This document shows, one piece after another, positions 24,402 to 31,873 of a stretch of 41,384 nucleotides of DNA; positions within the stretch are counted from its first letter, which is position 1; each line of letters starts with the position of its first letter. The position numbers and the translations under genes are program-made. Below the pieces are notes generated by a model. It was not told where the DNA came from, did no database searches, and saw only the letters and a list, made by a program, of their open reading frames with translations. Source of the DNA: Prevotellaceae bacterium UBA4301. GTDB lineage: Bacteria; Bacteroidota; Bacteroidia; Bacteroidales; Bacteroidaceae. Location of the stretch: positions 10,106 through 51,489 of the forward strand of contig DGUV01000053.1 of assembly GCA_002395775.1 (NCBI GenBank), given 5' to 3'.

Positions 24402-24470
24402 CGGAATAATCGGCATACTGCCGTCAGCGAAGGATTACGTTTATACTAATTTAACGTCTGTGGCCCCGCG

Positions 24471-25886
24471 TCAAGGTTCTATGGAAAGGATGCGGAAGGC
24501 CCCGTCCCCGTCACCTTCGATGAAGTCAAAGGCGGCAGGACTTCCCGTGAAAGGTTGGAAGAAAAGCGTGAAGTCCTTGTAGCCACAGGACTCTGGGAAG
24601 GTCTCTGCATCGAGAGCTATGTCGCGGGCGGAGATGAGCGGATAGCGGCCACCATCGGCCGTACGGAGATAGGATGAGGATGCGATGCGGAACCAGTAGT
24701 CGGACCGACCATAGTAACGCATGGAGAGCACGGTGGAGTCGGGCGTACACCGGACCTGCGAAACAACGAGCGTACGACAGCGGCTGTTGTCCTGCGCGGG
24801 ACAGTTTAGAGAATAGACAAGCGCATGAAACATGCCGGGTCCATATCCTGTTATCTTGCGAAGGATGCGCCCCTCGGGCGACAGAAGGACATAGGTAGGC
24901 ACGGCGAAGGTAGCATCCAGACGTGCCACGAGTCCTTCCTGACCATTGCGGTCGTTCCAGTTGGGCCATGCAAGTTTTGCCGCCCATTCGTTAGTATGCC
25001 AGTTGACAAAGTCATCAACATTGATGCCCACAATCTCCATGCGGTCACGATGCTGTTCATACACCTCTCGCAATTCAGGCTCGGCCATACGGCAAGGACC
25101 ACAACCGAGGCTCCAAAAGTCAAGCAGAACGTATCGGCCCAGCACATCGGCAATGTGATGGACGCCGCCCTCTGCATCGTAGAGTTCGACATCCGGGACC
25201 TCATCGCCCACGTTTTGCACGGCTGGAGGATAAAGATTATTTCGGACACGAGCCATCTCCCGTTCGAAGCCCTGGCAACGACGGGCAAACTGCTCGGCAG
25301 CATCACGGAGTTCCTGTAAGTATGGAAAGTCCGCTCCTTCGGCACGGGCCGCATGTGCCATGTCCACGAGTTCCGTCACCGAGGCACGGTCCACAGGCAG
25401 TTGGGGCAGAAGATTTATGGTTCTGCGCATACTCTCGAAATAGGGGATGCGTTGTTGTCTCCATGGTTCTCCCGCCTCTGCCAAGCGCTGCAACTCCTCC
25501 AATGGCTCACGCGTGCATTCCACAATCTGGTTCTTTGTGCCCTGTTCGGGCAATGGACTCGTTGCCCTCCACGTAAGGATGTGCAGGTCGTCGCCCGTAA
25601 CCTCAGCCTCCACCACAGGGGCGACGAACAGAGAAAGATAGAAAGTGGGCATACCGTCTCCTAAGAGTAGTAGGTCGCACTCTTGCAGACTGTCCGTCGG
25701 CACCGCCAGCACGAAGCGGCCCCCGAGGATAGTGTCCTGCGCCACTCCTGCATTATTGATGAGGGCGATAATCTTCGTACTATCGGGCACGGCTGGTGCA
25801 TGGCCACGAATGACGCACTGCGGTTTCTGCCCCCACAAAGTCATGGCCGCGAGGACGCAGCAAAGTAAACATAAAGTCTTCTTCAT
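24471..25886 (-). CDS. Secreted thioredoxin-like protein with DUF4369-type N terminus, 471 aa
   Basis: The signal peptide is MKKTLCLLCCVLAAMTLWGQ. The N-terminal beta domain (about 22-110) resembles DUF4369, and a helical linker follows. The thioredoxin domain runs from about 225 to 355 with WSLGCGPCRMAEP (C262, C265) and the cis-Pro region FAVPTYVLLSPEG. About 110 further residues form an extra C-terminal beta domain not usual in TlpA proteins. Probable role: extracytoplasmic thiol-disulfide exchange. It begins 36 bases after the stop of the HTH regulator gene on the same strand, so DUF2975, HTH and this gene may form one transcript. Confidence 0.88.
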   Translation of the reverse strand: MKKTLCLLCCVLAAMTLWGQKPQCVIRGHAPAVPDSTKIIALINNAGVAQDTILGGRFVLAVPTDSLQECDLLLLGDGMPTFYLSLFVAPVVEAEVTGDDLHILTWRATSPLPEQGTKNQIVECTREPLEELQRLAEAGEPWRQQRIPYFESMRRTINLLPQLPVDRASVTELVDMAHAARAEGADFPYLQELRDAAEQFARRCQGFEREMARVRNNLYPPAVQNVGDEVPDVELYDAEGGVHHIADVLGRYVLLDFWSLGCGPCRMAEPELREVYEQHRDRMEIVGINVDDFVNWHTNEWAAKLAWPNWNDRNGQEGLVARLDATFAVPTYVLLSPEGRILRKITGYGPGMFHALVYSLNCPAQDNSRCRTLVVSQVRCTPDSTVLSMRYYGRSDYWFRIASSSYLRTADGGRYPLISARDIALDAETFPESCGYKDFTLFFQPFTGSPAAFDFIEGDGDGAFRILSIEP

Positions 25887-25922
25887 AGTCGCGAAATGAT
25901 GTTTTCCTACTGTGTACGCGTT

Positions 25923-26129
25923 TTATTCTTCGCCGACGTACTCCAGTATGTCCGCAGGCTGACAGTCGAGGGCTTGACACAGTGCATCGAGTGTGGTGAA
26001 GCGGATGGCGCGGGCCTTCCCCGTCTTCAGGACGGACAGGTTGGCCAGCGTGATGCCCACCCGTTCGGCCAGTTCCGTCAGGCTCATCTTCCGGCGAGCC
26101 ATCATCACATCAAGGTTTATGCGTATCAT
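25923..26129 (-). CDS. Small XRE/Cro-type helix-turn-helix regulator
   Basis: This 68-aa protein is essentially one HTH domain (MIRINLDVMMARRKMSLTEL to the end). The recognition region is RVGITLANLSVLKTGKARAI and the typical LDALCQALDCQPADILEY C-terminal helices follow. It belongs to the YozG-like group that is commonly encoded next to DUF2975 membrane proteins. Its ATG overlaps the DUF2975 stop by four bases (ATGA). It is probably a DNA-binding regulator of its own operon, perhaps responding to the membrane partner; targets are unknown. Confidence 0.9.
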   Translation of the reverse strand: MIRINLDVMMARRKMSLTELAERVGITLANLSVLKTGKARAIRFTTLDALCQALDCQPADILEYVGEE

Positions 26130-26620
26130 ACGGTCAATTGGTTTTCTTCGCTTACATCGGTTGCCATATCATAGAGTAGCGCCATGAGCGTGATGCCAAA
26201 GAAAATGGCGAGGCCTTTCCATAACTGTGCACAGATAACGATGGCTACGGCCAAACCGGAGCCACCTTGTATCAGAAACATACAGAGAAACCTGTAGAGG
26301 AGCGTGACAATCGGCACCCATGCCCCGACATAGAGCCAGCGGGCATTGCCCGGAACGAACATCTTCCCTTTGTTGATTCCACGGAGAAGGCGGACGAAGA
26401 ACACGAAGTAGCAGGCGTTAAAGAGACAGGCAAGAATTATAAAGATGAAGTCGATGGCCCCTTTCCATTCGGGAGACAGCGGTTCAAACGTCGGTTCGAC
26501 ATTGGGCAGCGTCGGTGGCAACAGGCGCAGAAAGAACGGCATCAGGAGGCTCAAGAACAGAAGGGCAAGCGTCAGGCCAGCCATCCAGCGGACACGGTTT
26601 ACTTTAGATTTTGATGTCAT
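26126..26620 (-). CDS. DUF2975 family membrane protein
   Basis: The 164-aa protein has four predicted membrane helices: near 12-34, 55-78, 95-120 and 125-150. A short charged loop between helices 2 and 3 contains RGINKGKMFVPGNARWL, a phrase typical of DUF2975. Function is unknown. The constant pairing with a small HTH protein suggests a two-protein membrane-sensor and regulator unit. The gene has a strong promoter match at 26788-26819 and an unusually long, structured leader of about 160 bases. Confidence 0.85.
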   Translation of the reverse strand: MTSKSKVNRVRWMAGLTLALLFLSLLMPFFLRLLPPTLPNVEPTFEPLSPEWKGAIDFIFIILACLFNACYFVFFVRLLRGINKGKMFVPGNARWLYVGAWVPIVTLLYRFLCMFLIQGGSGLAVAIVICAQLWKGLAIFFGITLMALLYDMATDVSEENQLTV

Positions 26621-26924
26621 AACGATACTTTGTTTTTGTGGTTTAACATTACACTGTCGTGTCGGCGATGAGGGCGCGCTTCCTCACCAACGACGCCGGC
26701 AAGGCTGCGTTTCAGCGAGGGCAGAGCGAAGCATGTTCGCGACCACACTTCGGCTATGCCGAGCGATAGCAGGCTCGCACGACGGTGCAAAGTTACGACA
26801 AAGTTTCGTGAATAACAAATAATATTTATTGTTTTTCGATAATTTAACATTGATTTTCGATAACAAAAAGCATGTCTCCGACAGGTGTAAGCCGAAAGGA
26901 TGCAGGGAACGAGTATGCCTCCTG
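26621..26924 (-). other. Intergenic region with structured leader of the DUF2975-HTH operon
   Basis: From the promoter at 26788-26819 to the DUF2975 ATG about 160 bases would be transcribed. This stretch (about 26655-26785) is GC-rich with self-complementary segments such as TCGGCTATGCCGA (26749-26761) and the words GAGCGAAGC, GAGCGATAGC and CTCGC. Similar words recur near 41030-41230. The remaining 26820-26924 is AT-rich and follows no gene on the plus strand; nothing else was recognised there. Confidence 0.5.
26788..26819 (-). promoter_or_regulatory. Promoter of the DUF2975-HTH operon (TTTG-N20-TAACTTTG)
   Basis: On the minus strand TTTG (26819-26816) and TAACTTTG (26795-26788) are exact consensus matches spaced by 20 bases, one of the best promoter matches in the window. 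Confidence 0.6.
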
Positions 26925-27962
26925 TCAATCATTCCCAAGGATACCCCGAAGCGTCTCCATAATCTCAGGACCGCGAAGACCGCGACGGAGGACAGTGCCG
27001 TCGGGCGAGAAGAGAATGATGTGCGGTATGCCCGTGACGCCATAGAGGTCGGTGGCAACCTCCTGGGTATTCAGGATTTGGGGGTAAGGGATATGGAGGT
27101 CGGCGATGGCCTTCATGGTGTTCTCGGGCTTGTCCCACGCCGCTATGCCCAGAACCGTGAGACCACGGTCTTGGTATCGCTCCCAGGCCTGGATGAGGTT
27201 CGGTATTTCCTCGCGGCAGGGACCGCACCACGATGCCCAGAAATCGACCAGGACGTAACGGCCGCGGCCCACATAGTCCGAGAGGCGATGCTTACGGCCA
27301 TCGTGCTCCACCTCGAAGTCGATGAAGGGTTGTCCCTCCGCCGTCCTGCGCGCAACGAGACGCGGACCGACGGTCTCATACACGATATGGTTGCTCTGCA
27401 TTCGGGACGAAAGCATCTCGATGTACTGGACGAGGCGGTCGGTGCCCAGTTCCTCCATCGTCGAGGCCACGTAGGCCCCAAGCAGGTCGTCGCGATGCCG
27501 ACGCACGAGGGGTTCGGCGATGCTGTCCAGACAGCGGAAGGCTTCGGGCATCGTGATGCGGCCCTCGTCGAACAGTCGCCCCAGCGAGTCGGCCCGAAGG
27601 GCGTATTGCCGCCACGCGTCGTTCAGGGGCGTACCCTCGAAAGCCATGCGACGTTGGGCCATCGGGGCCTCAACCATGCGAATAGTGCCCTGCTCGATGA
27701 AGAGCGGATGGAACTGGATGCTGATGTCCCGACTATGCAGCAGTGCGATGAGCGGTCGCTTGGCCTTCAGATCGCAAGGCCGTATTTCTCCGGCCTCCAC
27801 CCACAGGCTGTCCACGGTCCGAGGTTCCTCGTCCGTCTGGTCCTGAATATAGAGCCAACCCGTGAAATCCGGCGTCCCCACGTAACCCTCGATGCGGTAA
27901 GAGAAGGGCCATGCCTCTGTCGTCAGCAGAGTAAGGAGCAGGAAAAGAATTGTCTTTTTCAT
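26925..27962 (-). CDS. Secreted TlpA-like thiol-disulfide oxidoreductase with DUF4369-type N terminus, 345 aa
   Basis: The signal peptide is MKKTILFLLLTLLTTEAWPF. The N-terminal DUF4369-like beta domain is at about 22-110, a helical linker at 110-195, and the AhpC/TSA-TlpA thioredoxin domain at 205-345. The latter has DFWASWCGPCREEIP (C246, C249) and the cis-Pro region GVTGIPHIILFSPDG. Of the three paralogues here it is closest to the standard bacteroidete architecture. Its upstream sequence aligns with that of the 24366 gene, which points to duplication of promoter plus gene. Confidence 0.92.
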   Translation of the reverse strand: MKKTILFLLLTLLTTEAWPFSYRIEGYVGTPDFTGWLYIQDQTDEEPRTVDSLWVEAGEIRPCDLKAKRPLIALLHSRDISIQFHPLFIEQGTIRMVEAPMAQRRMAFEGTPLNDAWRQYALRADSLGRLFDEGRITMPEAFRCLDSIAEPLVRRHRDDLLGAYVASTMEELGTDRLVQYIEMLSSRMQSNHIVYETVGPRLVARRTAEGQPFIDFEVEHDGRKHRLSDYVGRGRYVLVDFWASWCGPCREEIPNLIQAWERYQDRGLTVLGIAAWDKPENTMKAIADLHIPYPQILNTQEVATDLYGVTGIPHIILFSPDGTVLRRGLRGPEIMETLRGILGND

Positions 27963-28052
27963 ATTGTTGGGATTTTATCGTTACAAATGATATGGAATTA
28001 TCTACACACTGTCATCGGCTTATGGGGTGCGGATTATAGGAAGCCGACTCTG

Positions 28053-28802
28053 CTATAACGTACACGCGAAGGAGAGGCCTGCGGTGTGGGTCGAGGGGTC
28101 GTAAGTGGGCAGGAGCAGGAGGGCGGAGTCCTGGGCTTTCCTGCGCTTGTCGAGCCCGAACCAACGGCGCTCGAGCGGCAGGAGCCAATAGGCGGCATGG
28201 GTGCAGAGTATGCCCATGCCGGCTCCGGCAAGGACGTCGTTAAGGTAGCAGCGGTCGTTGTACATCTGCAAGACTCCTACGCCGGCGGCAAAGGCATAGA
28301 AGCCCATGCCCCACCCCCATCCGCGCTCGATGCGCGTCTGCTCGGCGGCCATGAAGGCGGCGGCGGTCTTGAGGGAGGGGAAGGCGTGGGGGCCATGGCC
28401 GTCGGGCCTGGCCTCGCGGACGCAGCGCCTGACAACGGGGCCGAGGCTGTAGAGGAGGGCGTAGGATGTGGTCTTGACCAGGAGGCGGTCGAGCAGGCTG
28501 TGGCGAGGGGCGGGCCCGAGGGCCATGGTGGTGGCCTGCATGGTTAGGGTGGCCCAGGTCTCGACGTTGGCCTTGTGGCGGCCGTTGCGTCCGCGCTGGA
28601 AGGCGTTGCGCACATCGTGCTTCCAGCCGCTCAGGCGGGAGTTGGAGATGGCGATGGCGCCTGCCGTAATCATGGCGGCGGGGACGATAACTTGCAGGGG
28701 ACGGGGGCGGAACTCCACGGGCTTGGCTGCAAGGCTGTCCTGCCCGTGCAGGGGGGTGGCTGCCAGGAGGAGAAGGGGGAGGAGGATGGCGGGAGCTTTC
28801 AT
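28053..28802 (-). CDS. PAP2-fold membrane protein lacking both catalytic histidines (probable pseudoenzyme)
   Basis: The protein has 249 aa from the ATG at 28802 (signal MKAPAILLPLLLLAATPLHGQ); the open frame extends further but only through a terminator. Type 2 phosphatidic acid phosphatase motifs can be traced. Motif 1 is degenerate (RRCVREARP instead of K-x6-RP). Motif 2 reads FPSLKTAAAF instead of PSGHT. Motif 3 reads DRCYLNDVLAG, with Cys where the nucleophilic His (R-x-x-x-x-x-H-x-x-x-D in the family) is expected. The frame is intact with helices and GAGMG in place, so it is not an obvious pseudogene. Classical lipid-phosphate phosphatase activity is unlikely; a binding or structural role is inferred. 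Promoter at 28811-28818. Confidence 0.82.
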   Translation of the reverse strand: MKAPAILLPLLLLAATPLHGQDSLAAKPVEFRPRPLQVIVPAAMITAGAIAISNSRLSGWKHDVRNAFQRGRNGRHKANVETWATLTMQATTMALGPAPRHSLLDRLLVKTTSYALLYSLGPVVRRCVREARPDGHGPHAFPSLKTAAAFMAAEQTRIERGWGWGMGFYAFAAGVGVLQMYNDRCYLNDVLAGAGMGILCTHAAYWLLPLERRWFGLDKRRKAQDSALLLLPTYDPSTHTAGLSFACTL

Positions 28803-28810
28803 GTCGGGAG

Positions 28811-28818
28811 CAAAGGTA
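28811..28818 (-). promoter_or_regulatory. Probable -7 box of the PAP2-like gene
   Basis: TACCTTTG on the minus strand, a perfect TAnnTTTG match, ends 8 bases before the ATG at 28802, predicting a leader of only a few bases. The -33 region would lie inside the terminator hairpin of the V-ATPase operon. Confidence 0.5.
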
Positions 28819-28820
28819 CG

Positions 28821-28858
28821 AAAAAAATCCCGCATTGGCGAAAACCGACGCGGGATTT
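28821..28858 (-). terminator. Intrinsic terminator of the V-ATPase operon
   Basis: On the minus strand a perfect 9-bp stem (AAATCCCGC with GCGGGATTT) has a 16-base loop and runs into a T tract (complement of A at 28821-28827). It lies 28 bases after the atpK stop. Confidence 0.75.
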
Positions 28859-28885
28859 GTGATGTCTGTGGAGTTGCCCCCTGCA

Positions 28886-29350
28886 TCAGGCGGCCACGGC
28901 CTGACCTGCCAGGAAGACGAGGGCTACGCTGACGATGGCGTAGAGCTCGGGGAAGACGGCCAGCACCAGAGTGTTGCCGAACACCTTGTGGCCCTGGGCC
29001 ATGGCGGCGATGCCGTTGGCGCAGACCTGACCCTGACGGATGCCTGAGAAGAGGCAGGCGAGGCCGCAGGCGATGCCAGCTCCGAGCACGGCGCAGGCCT
29101 GGATGGCGGTGATTTCGGGGGTGAGCAGGCCGAAGATGTTCTGGCAGAGGAAGAATCCTGCGAAGCCGTACAGGCCCTGAGTGCCGGGCATGGCCGAAAG
29201 GGCAAGGGCGTTACCGAAAATCTTGGGGTCCTTCTTCAGTCCTCCGATGGCGGCGTTGCCGGCGATTGTTACTCCGTAGGCGCTGCCGATGCCCGACAGT
29301 CCTACCATGATTGCGATGCCCAGATAGGCGATAAGCAGATTTGTGTCCAT
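28886..29350 (-). CDS. atpK: V-type ATPase subunit K (proteolipid, c-ring), Na+-type signature
   Basis: This 154-aa double-hairpin proteolipid has four helices and forms the rotor ring of the V-type ATPase. Ion-site residues visible are T57 and Q58 in MPGTQGLYGF (helix 2), Q106 in the IRQGQV stretch and the carboxylate E135 in VFPELYAIVS (helix 4). The same set (Thr, Gln, Gln, Glu) binds Na+ in the Enterococcus hirae NtpK ring, so Na+ coupling is inferred. It is the last gene of the operon and is separated from atpI by a 76-base gap containing a heptamer repeat array. Confidence 0.93.
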   Translation of the reverse strand: MDTNLLIAYLGIAIMVGLSGIGSAYGVTIAGNAAIGGLKKDPKIFGNALALSAMPGTQGLYGFAGFFLCQNIFGLLTPEITAIQACAVLGAGIACGLACLFSGIRQGQVCANGIAAMAQGHKVFGNTLVLAVFPELYAIVSVALVFLAGQAVAA

Positions 29351-29360
29351 AGTTTTATAA

Positions 29361-29430
29361 ATGTTAAATGTTTAATGTCAAATGTCAAATGGTTAATGTC
29401 AAATGTCAAGTGTTAAATGTCAAATGTTAA
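29361..29430. repeat. Ten-unit heptamer tandem array between atpI and atpK
   Basis: Starting at 29361, ten consecutive 7-base units vary around ATGTCAA/ATGTTAA (one ATGTTTA, one ATGGTTA, one GTGTTAA). The last unit contains the atpI stop codon (complement of TTA at 29427-29429). The array sets the distance between atpI and atpK. Similar simple arrays are common between bacteroidete genes. Confidence 0.85.
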
Positions 29431-31250
29431 TTCCTGAAAGGATTGTAGGCCAGACCGCCGCCTTCGTAGCCGGAGTTCTTGAAGAACTCGACGAAGGTGA
29501 GTCGCATGGGATGGACGAAGGCGCCGAGCACGTTCATGAACATGTTGAGGGCATGGCCGAAGACGAAGATGAGCAGGAACACCAAGGGGCCGAGGACGAC
29601 GTTGTCGGGGGCGAAGCCCGAGGCGAGGCTGTTGAACACCGATGCCACGATGCCGCCGGAGAGGCCGAGGGCGAAGAGGCGGATGTAGGAGAGCATGTCG
29701 CCGAGCATGCCGGTGGCCATGTTGTAGGCGTCCCAGAGGCCGAGGCCGATGTTCAGGGGCAGGGCGGTCAGGGGCTTCTTGTAGGCGTCGGGGCTGTTGT
29801 AGCAGAAGGCTACGGCCAGTCCGGCATAGGCCAACCACTTGGTGATGTGGCTGTACTGGGGCAGGAACATGCCTGCGGCCACGGAGAGGATGACCACCAT
29901 CCAGGCCAATGTGGAGAGCGAGTAACGGAAACCGAACTGAATGATCTTGTTCCAAACGTGCAGGCACATGGCAAAGATGATTTGTATGAAGCCCAAGATG
30001 AGCGAGAGGTTGAACATCTGGCTGTTGTCGAGCGACACGGCTGCTCCTATCTTGTCCAGGAAGGGGACGTTGAGCGTGTAGAGGTTGAAGCCGAAGAACG
30101 CGCCCGAGAGGAAGCCGAAGACGAAGGCCGAGAGGCCCATGGTCATGAGCAGATTGAGGGCGGAGCGGAGGCCGTCGCTCATCTTCTTAATGAACGCCTT
30201 GGCCAGCAGGACGGCTACAACGATGAACAGGCCGTAGCCCGAATCGCCCAGACAGAGACCGAAGAATACGGTGTAGAAGGGGGCGAAGAAGGGGGTGAGG
30301 TCGAGTTCGTTGTACTTGGGCAGCATGTAGAGGCTGGTGATCATCTCGAACATACGGAAGAAGCGGTTGTTCTTCATGCAAATGGGGATGTCGTCGTCGG
30401 GCGTCGGGTCACTAATCTGGTACCAGGCGGCATCGTCGGCAAAGGCTGCCTCCAGGTCGGTCTGGCGGGTGGCGGGAATCCAGCCGTTGAGCACCATCAG
30501 GTGGTCGGCAGCGGCTGTGCCGGTGCCTTCCCGGACGGTGTCGAACTGCATGCGGGCGTTCAGGTCGCGCAGGGCGGCTTCGACGTGAAGAAGATTCTCC
30601 TGAGCTTCCCGAGTGAGCGTCTCGGTCTCCTGCTTCAGTTCCTGAGCCAGTGCGGCATGGTCGGCCTGCAGCTGACTTTGCGAAATCTGGGGCAGAGTGA
30701 GCCGGGTGGCGGGAATCTCGGGTTCTGCGCCCTGGCTGACGAGCACGAAGTAGGTGTCCTTCTTTGCCGTGCTGACGGCCATAACGGGGTGCTCCCCTCT
30801 TATCTGCTTCTCGAAGACCTTGGTGGGAGCCACATAGAACTGCAACTCACAGCCTGCGGCCGCCAGTTGGCCTTGCACCTTTTCGGGGTCGAATTGGCCC
30901 CAGGGCTGCAGCTGGGCCAGCTGGGCCGTCTGCTCGGCATGGCGGCGGCGAAGGTCGGCCAAATGCTCGAAACGGCCGCTCAAGGCGGTGAGGTCGTCTA
31001 TGGGCTTAGCCTCCTTGGGAGCTTCGGGGTTCTTGGCAACCTTTGCGGTCTCCAGCAGGCCTGTCATCTCCTTCTGCAAGGCTGTCAGCTGACGAATCTG
31101 CTCCACATAGCCCGAGAGGGTCTCGGACTGCTGCGGACTGACCTCACTGGTCACCACATGCATGACGCCAAGGTCCTGCAGGCGGTGGAGGAAGTCTTCG
31201 TATTCCCGATGATAGACCAGGAAGGTGAGTTTCTTCATTTTCTCTATCAT
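29427..31250 (-). CDS. atpI: V-type ATPase subunit I (membrane stator, a-subunit)
   Basis: The 607-aa protein has a coiled-coil cytosolic N-terminal half (about 1-310) and a membrane half with seven or so helices (about 315-600). The segment LFALGLSGGIVASVFNSLA lies in the region that carries the essential arginine next to the c-ring; the exact Arg (in DMLSYIRLFALG) is present. It forms the ion half-channels. It overlaps atpD by four bases (ATGA). Its stop codon is provided by the heptamer array downstream. Confidence 0.93.
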   Translation of the reverse strand: MIEKMKKLTFLVYHREYEDFLHRLQDLGVMHVVTSEVSPQQSETLSGYVEQIRQLTALQKEMTGLLETAKVAKNPEAPKEAKPIDDLTALSGRFEHLADLRRRHAEQTAQLAQLQPWGQFDPEKVQGQLAAAGCELQFYVAPTKVFEKQIRGEHPVMAVSTAKKDTYFVLVSQGAEPEIPATRLTLPQISQSQLQADHAALAQELKQETETLTREAQENLLHVEAALRDLNARMQFDTVREGTGTAAADHLMVLNGWIPATRQTDLEAAFADDAAWYQISDPTPDDDIPICMKNNRFFRMFEMITSLYMLPKYNELDLTPFFAPFYTVFFGLCLGDSGYGLFIVVAVLLAKAFIKKMSDGLRSALNLLMTMGLSAFVFGFLSGAFFGFNLYTLNVPFLDKIGAAVSLDNSQMFNLSLILGFIQIIFAMCLHVWNKIIQFGFRYSLSTLAWMVVILSVAAGMFLPQYSHITKWLAYAGLAVAFCYNSPDAYKKPLTALPLNIGLGLWDAYNMATGMLGDMLSYIRLFALGLSGGIVASVFNSLASGFAPDNVVLGPLVFLLIFVFGHALNMFMNVLGAFVHPMRLTFVEFFKNSGYEGGGLAYNPFRN

Positions 31251-31870
31251 GCCGTGGCCTCCTTTCCTTCTTCCTCAGCCTTGCGTTTCTCTTGCAGGGA
31301 CTTCAGAATCTTTTGTGAGGACTTGGAGAGGTTCTCTTCGTCCTCCATGAAACGTTTAATCTTGCGCACCGCTTCCTGATAGCCGGGAATCTGCACTTTC
31401 TCGAAGAGGTTCACCTTCTGGGTGGTCTTCTTGCGGGCGTGCTCGAGCAATCCCGTCTTGGCCATCACGAACTCGCGCTCGACGGCCGTCTTGGCGAGTC
31501 CCTGCAGCAGATTGATGCCGTCGAAGTACCACTTGGGCGCACTGAACAGGCCGAAGGGGCGAACGGCGAGTTGGATGTTGGTGAGGATGGGGACTCTGAC
31601 GCCCGCTATCTTCTTCACATCCATCTCCACGTCCTTCAGACTGACAAGCGAGGTGTCGAACTCGCCCCAGAGGGCGTACATCCGCTCGTAGCCTGCAATC
31701 TGCTCCTGCAGTTTGCGCTCAAGTTCCTCGGCCTCCTCCTTGCATTTCTTCACCTCGAGGCGCAGCGCCGTCTCCTTGCTCTTGATGATGGGCAGGGTGC
31801 GCTGGCGCATCTTGAGGTTTTTCTCAATCTGCTGGAGCGATGTCTTGTTGTACTGGAACTTAATAGCCAT
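31247..31870 (-). CDS. atpD: V-type ATPase subunit D (central rotor shaft)
   Basis: The 207-aa, highly charged, almost entirely helical protein starts MAIKFQYNKTSLQQIEKNLKM. The long N- and C-terminal helices would form the coiled coil of the central shaft, equivalent to gamma in F-type enzymes. It lies 3 bases after atpB and overlaps atpI by four. In other V-type enzymes D pairs with subunit F, for which no gene is seen here. Confidence 0.92.
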   Translation of the reverse strand: MAIKFQYNKTSLQQIEKNLKMRQRTLPIIKSKETALRLEVKKCKEEAEELERKLQEQIAGYERMYALWGEFDTSLVSLKDVEMDVKKIAGVRVPILTNIQLAVRPFGLFSAPKWYFDGINLLQGLAKTAVEREFVMAKTGLLEHARKKTTQKVNLFEKVQIPGYQEAVRKIKRFMEDEENLSKSSQKILKSLQEKRKAEEEGKEATA

Positions 31871-31873
31871 TCG

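Noticed and set aside
26829..28058. 409-codon open frame on the plus strand
   Set aside because: Antisense to the TlpA-like gene at 26925-27962.
29361..29430. CRISPR-like repeat array
   Set aside because: Units are seven bases, contiguous and without spacers; no cas genes are present.
29403..31379. 658-codon open frame on the plus strand
   Set aside because: Antisense to atpI; its His/Glu/Gly/Val-rich composition is typical of the complement of a GC-biased gene, and atpI has clear family motifs.
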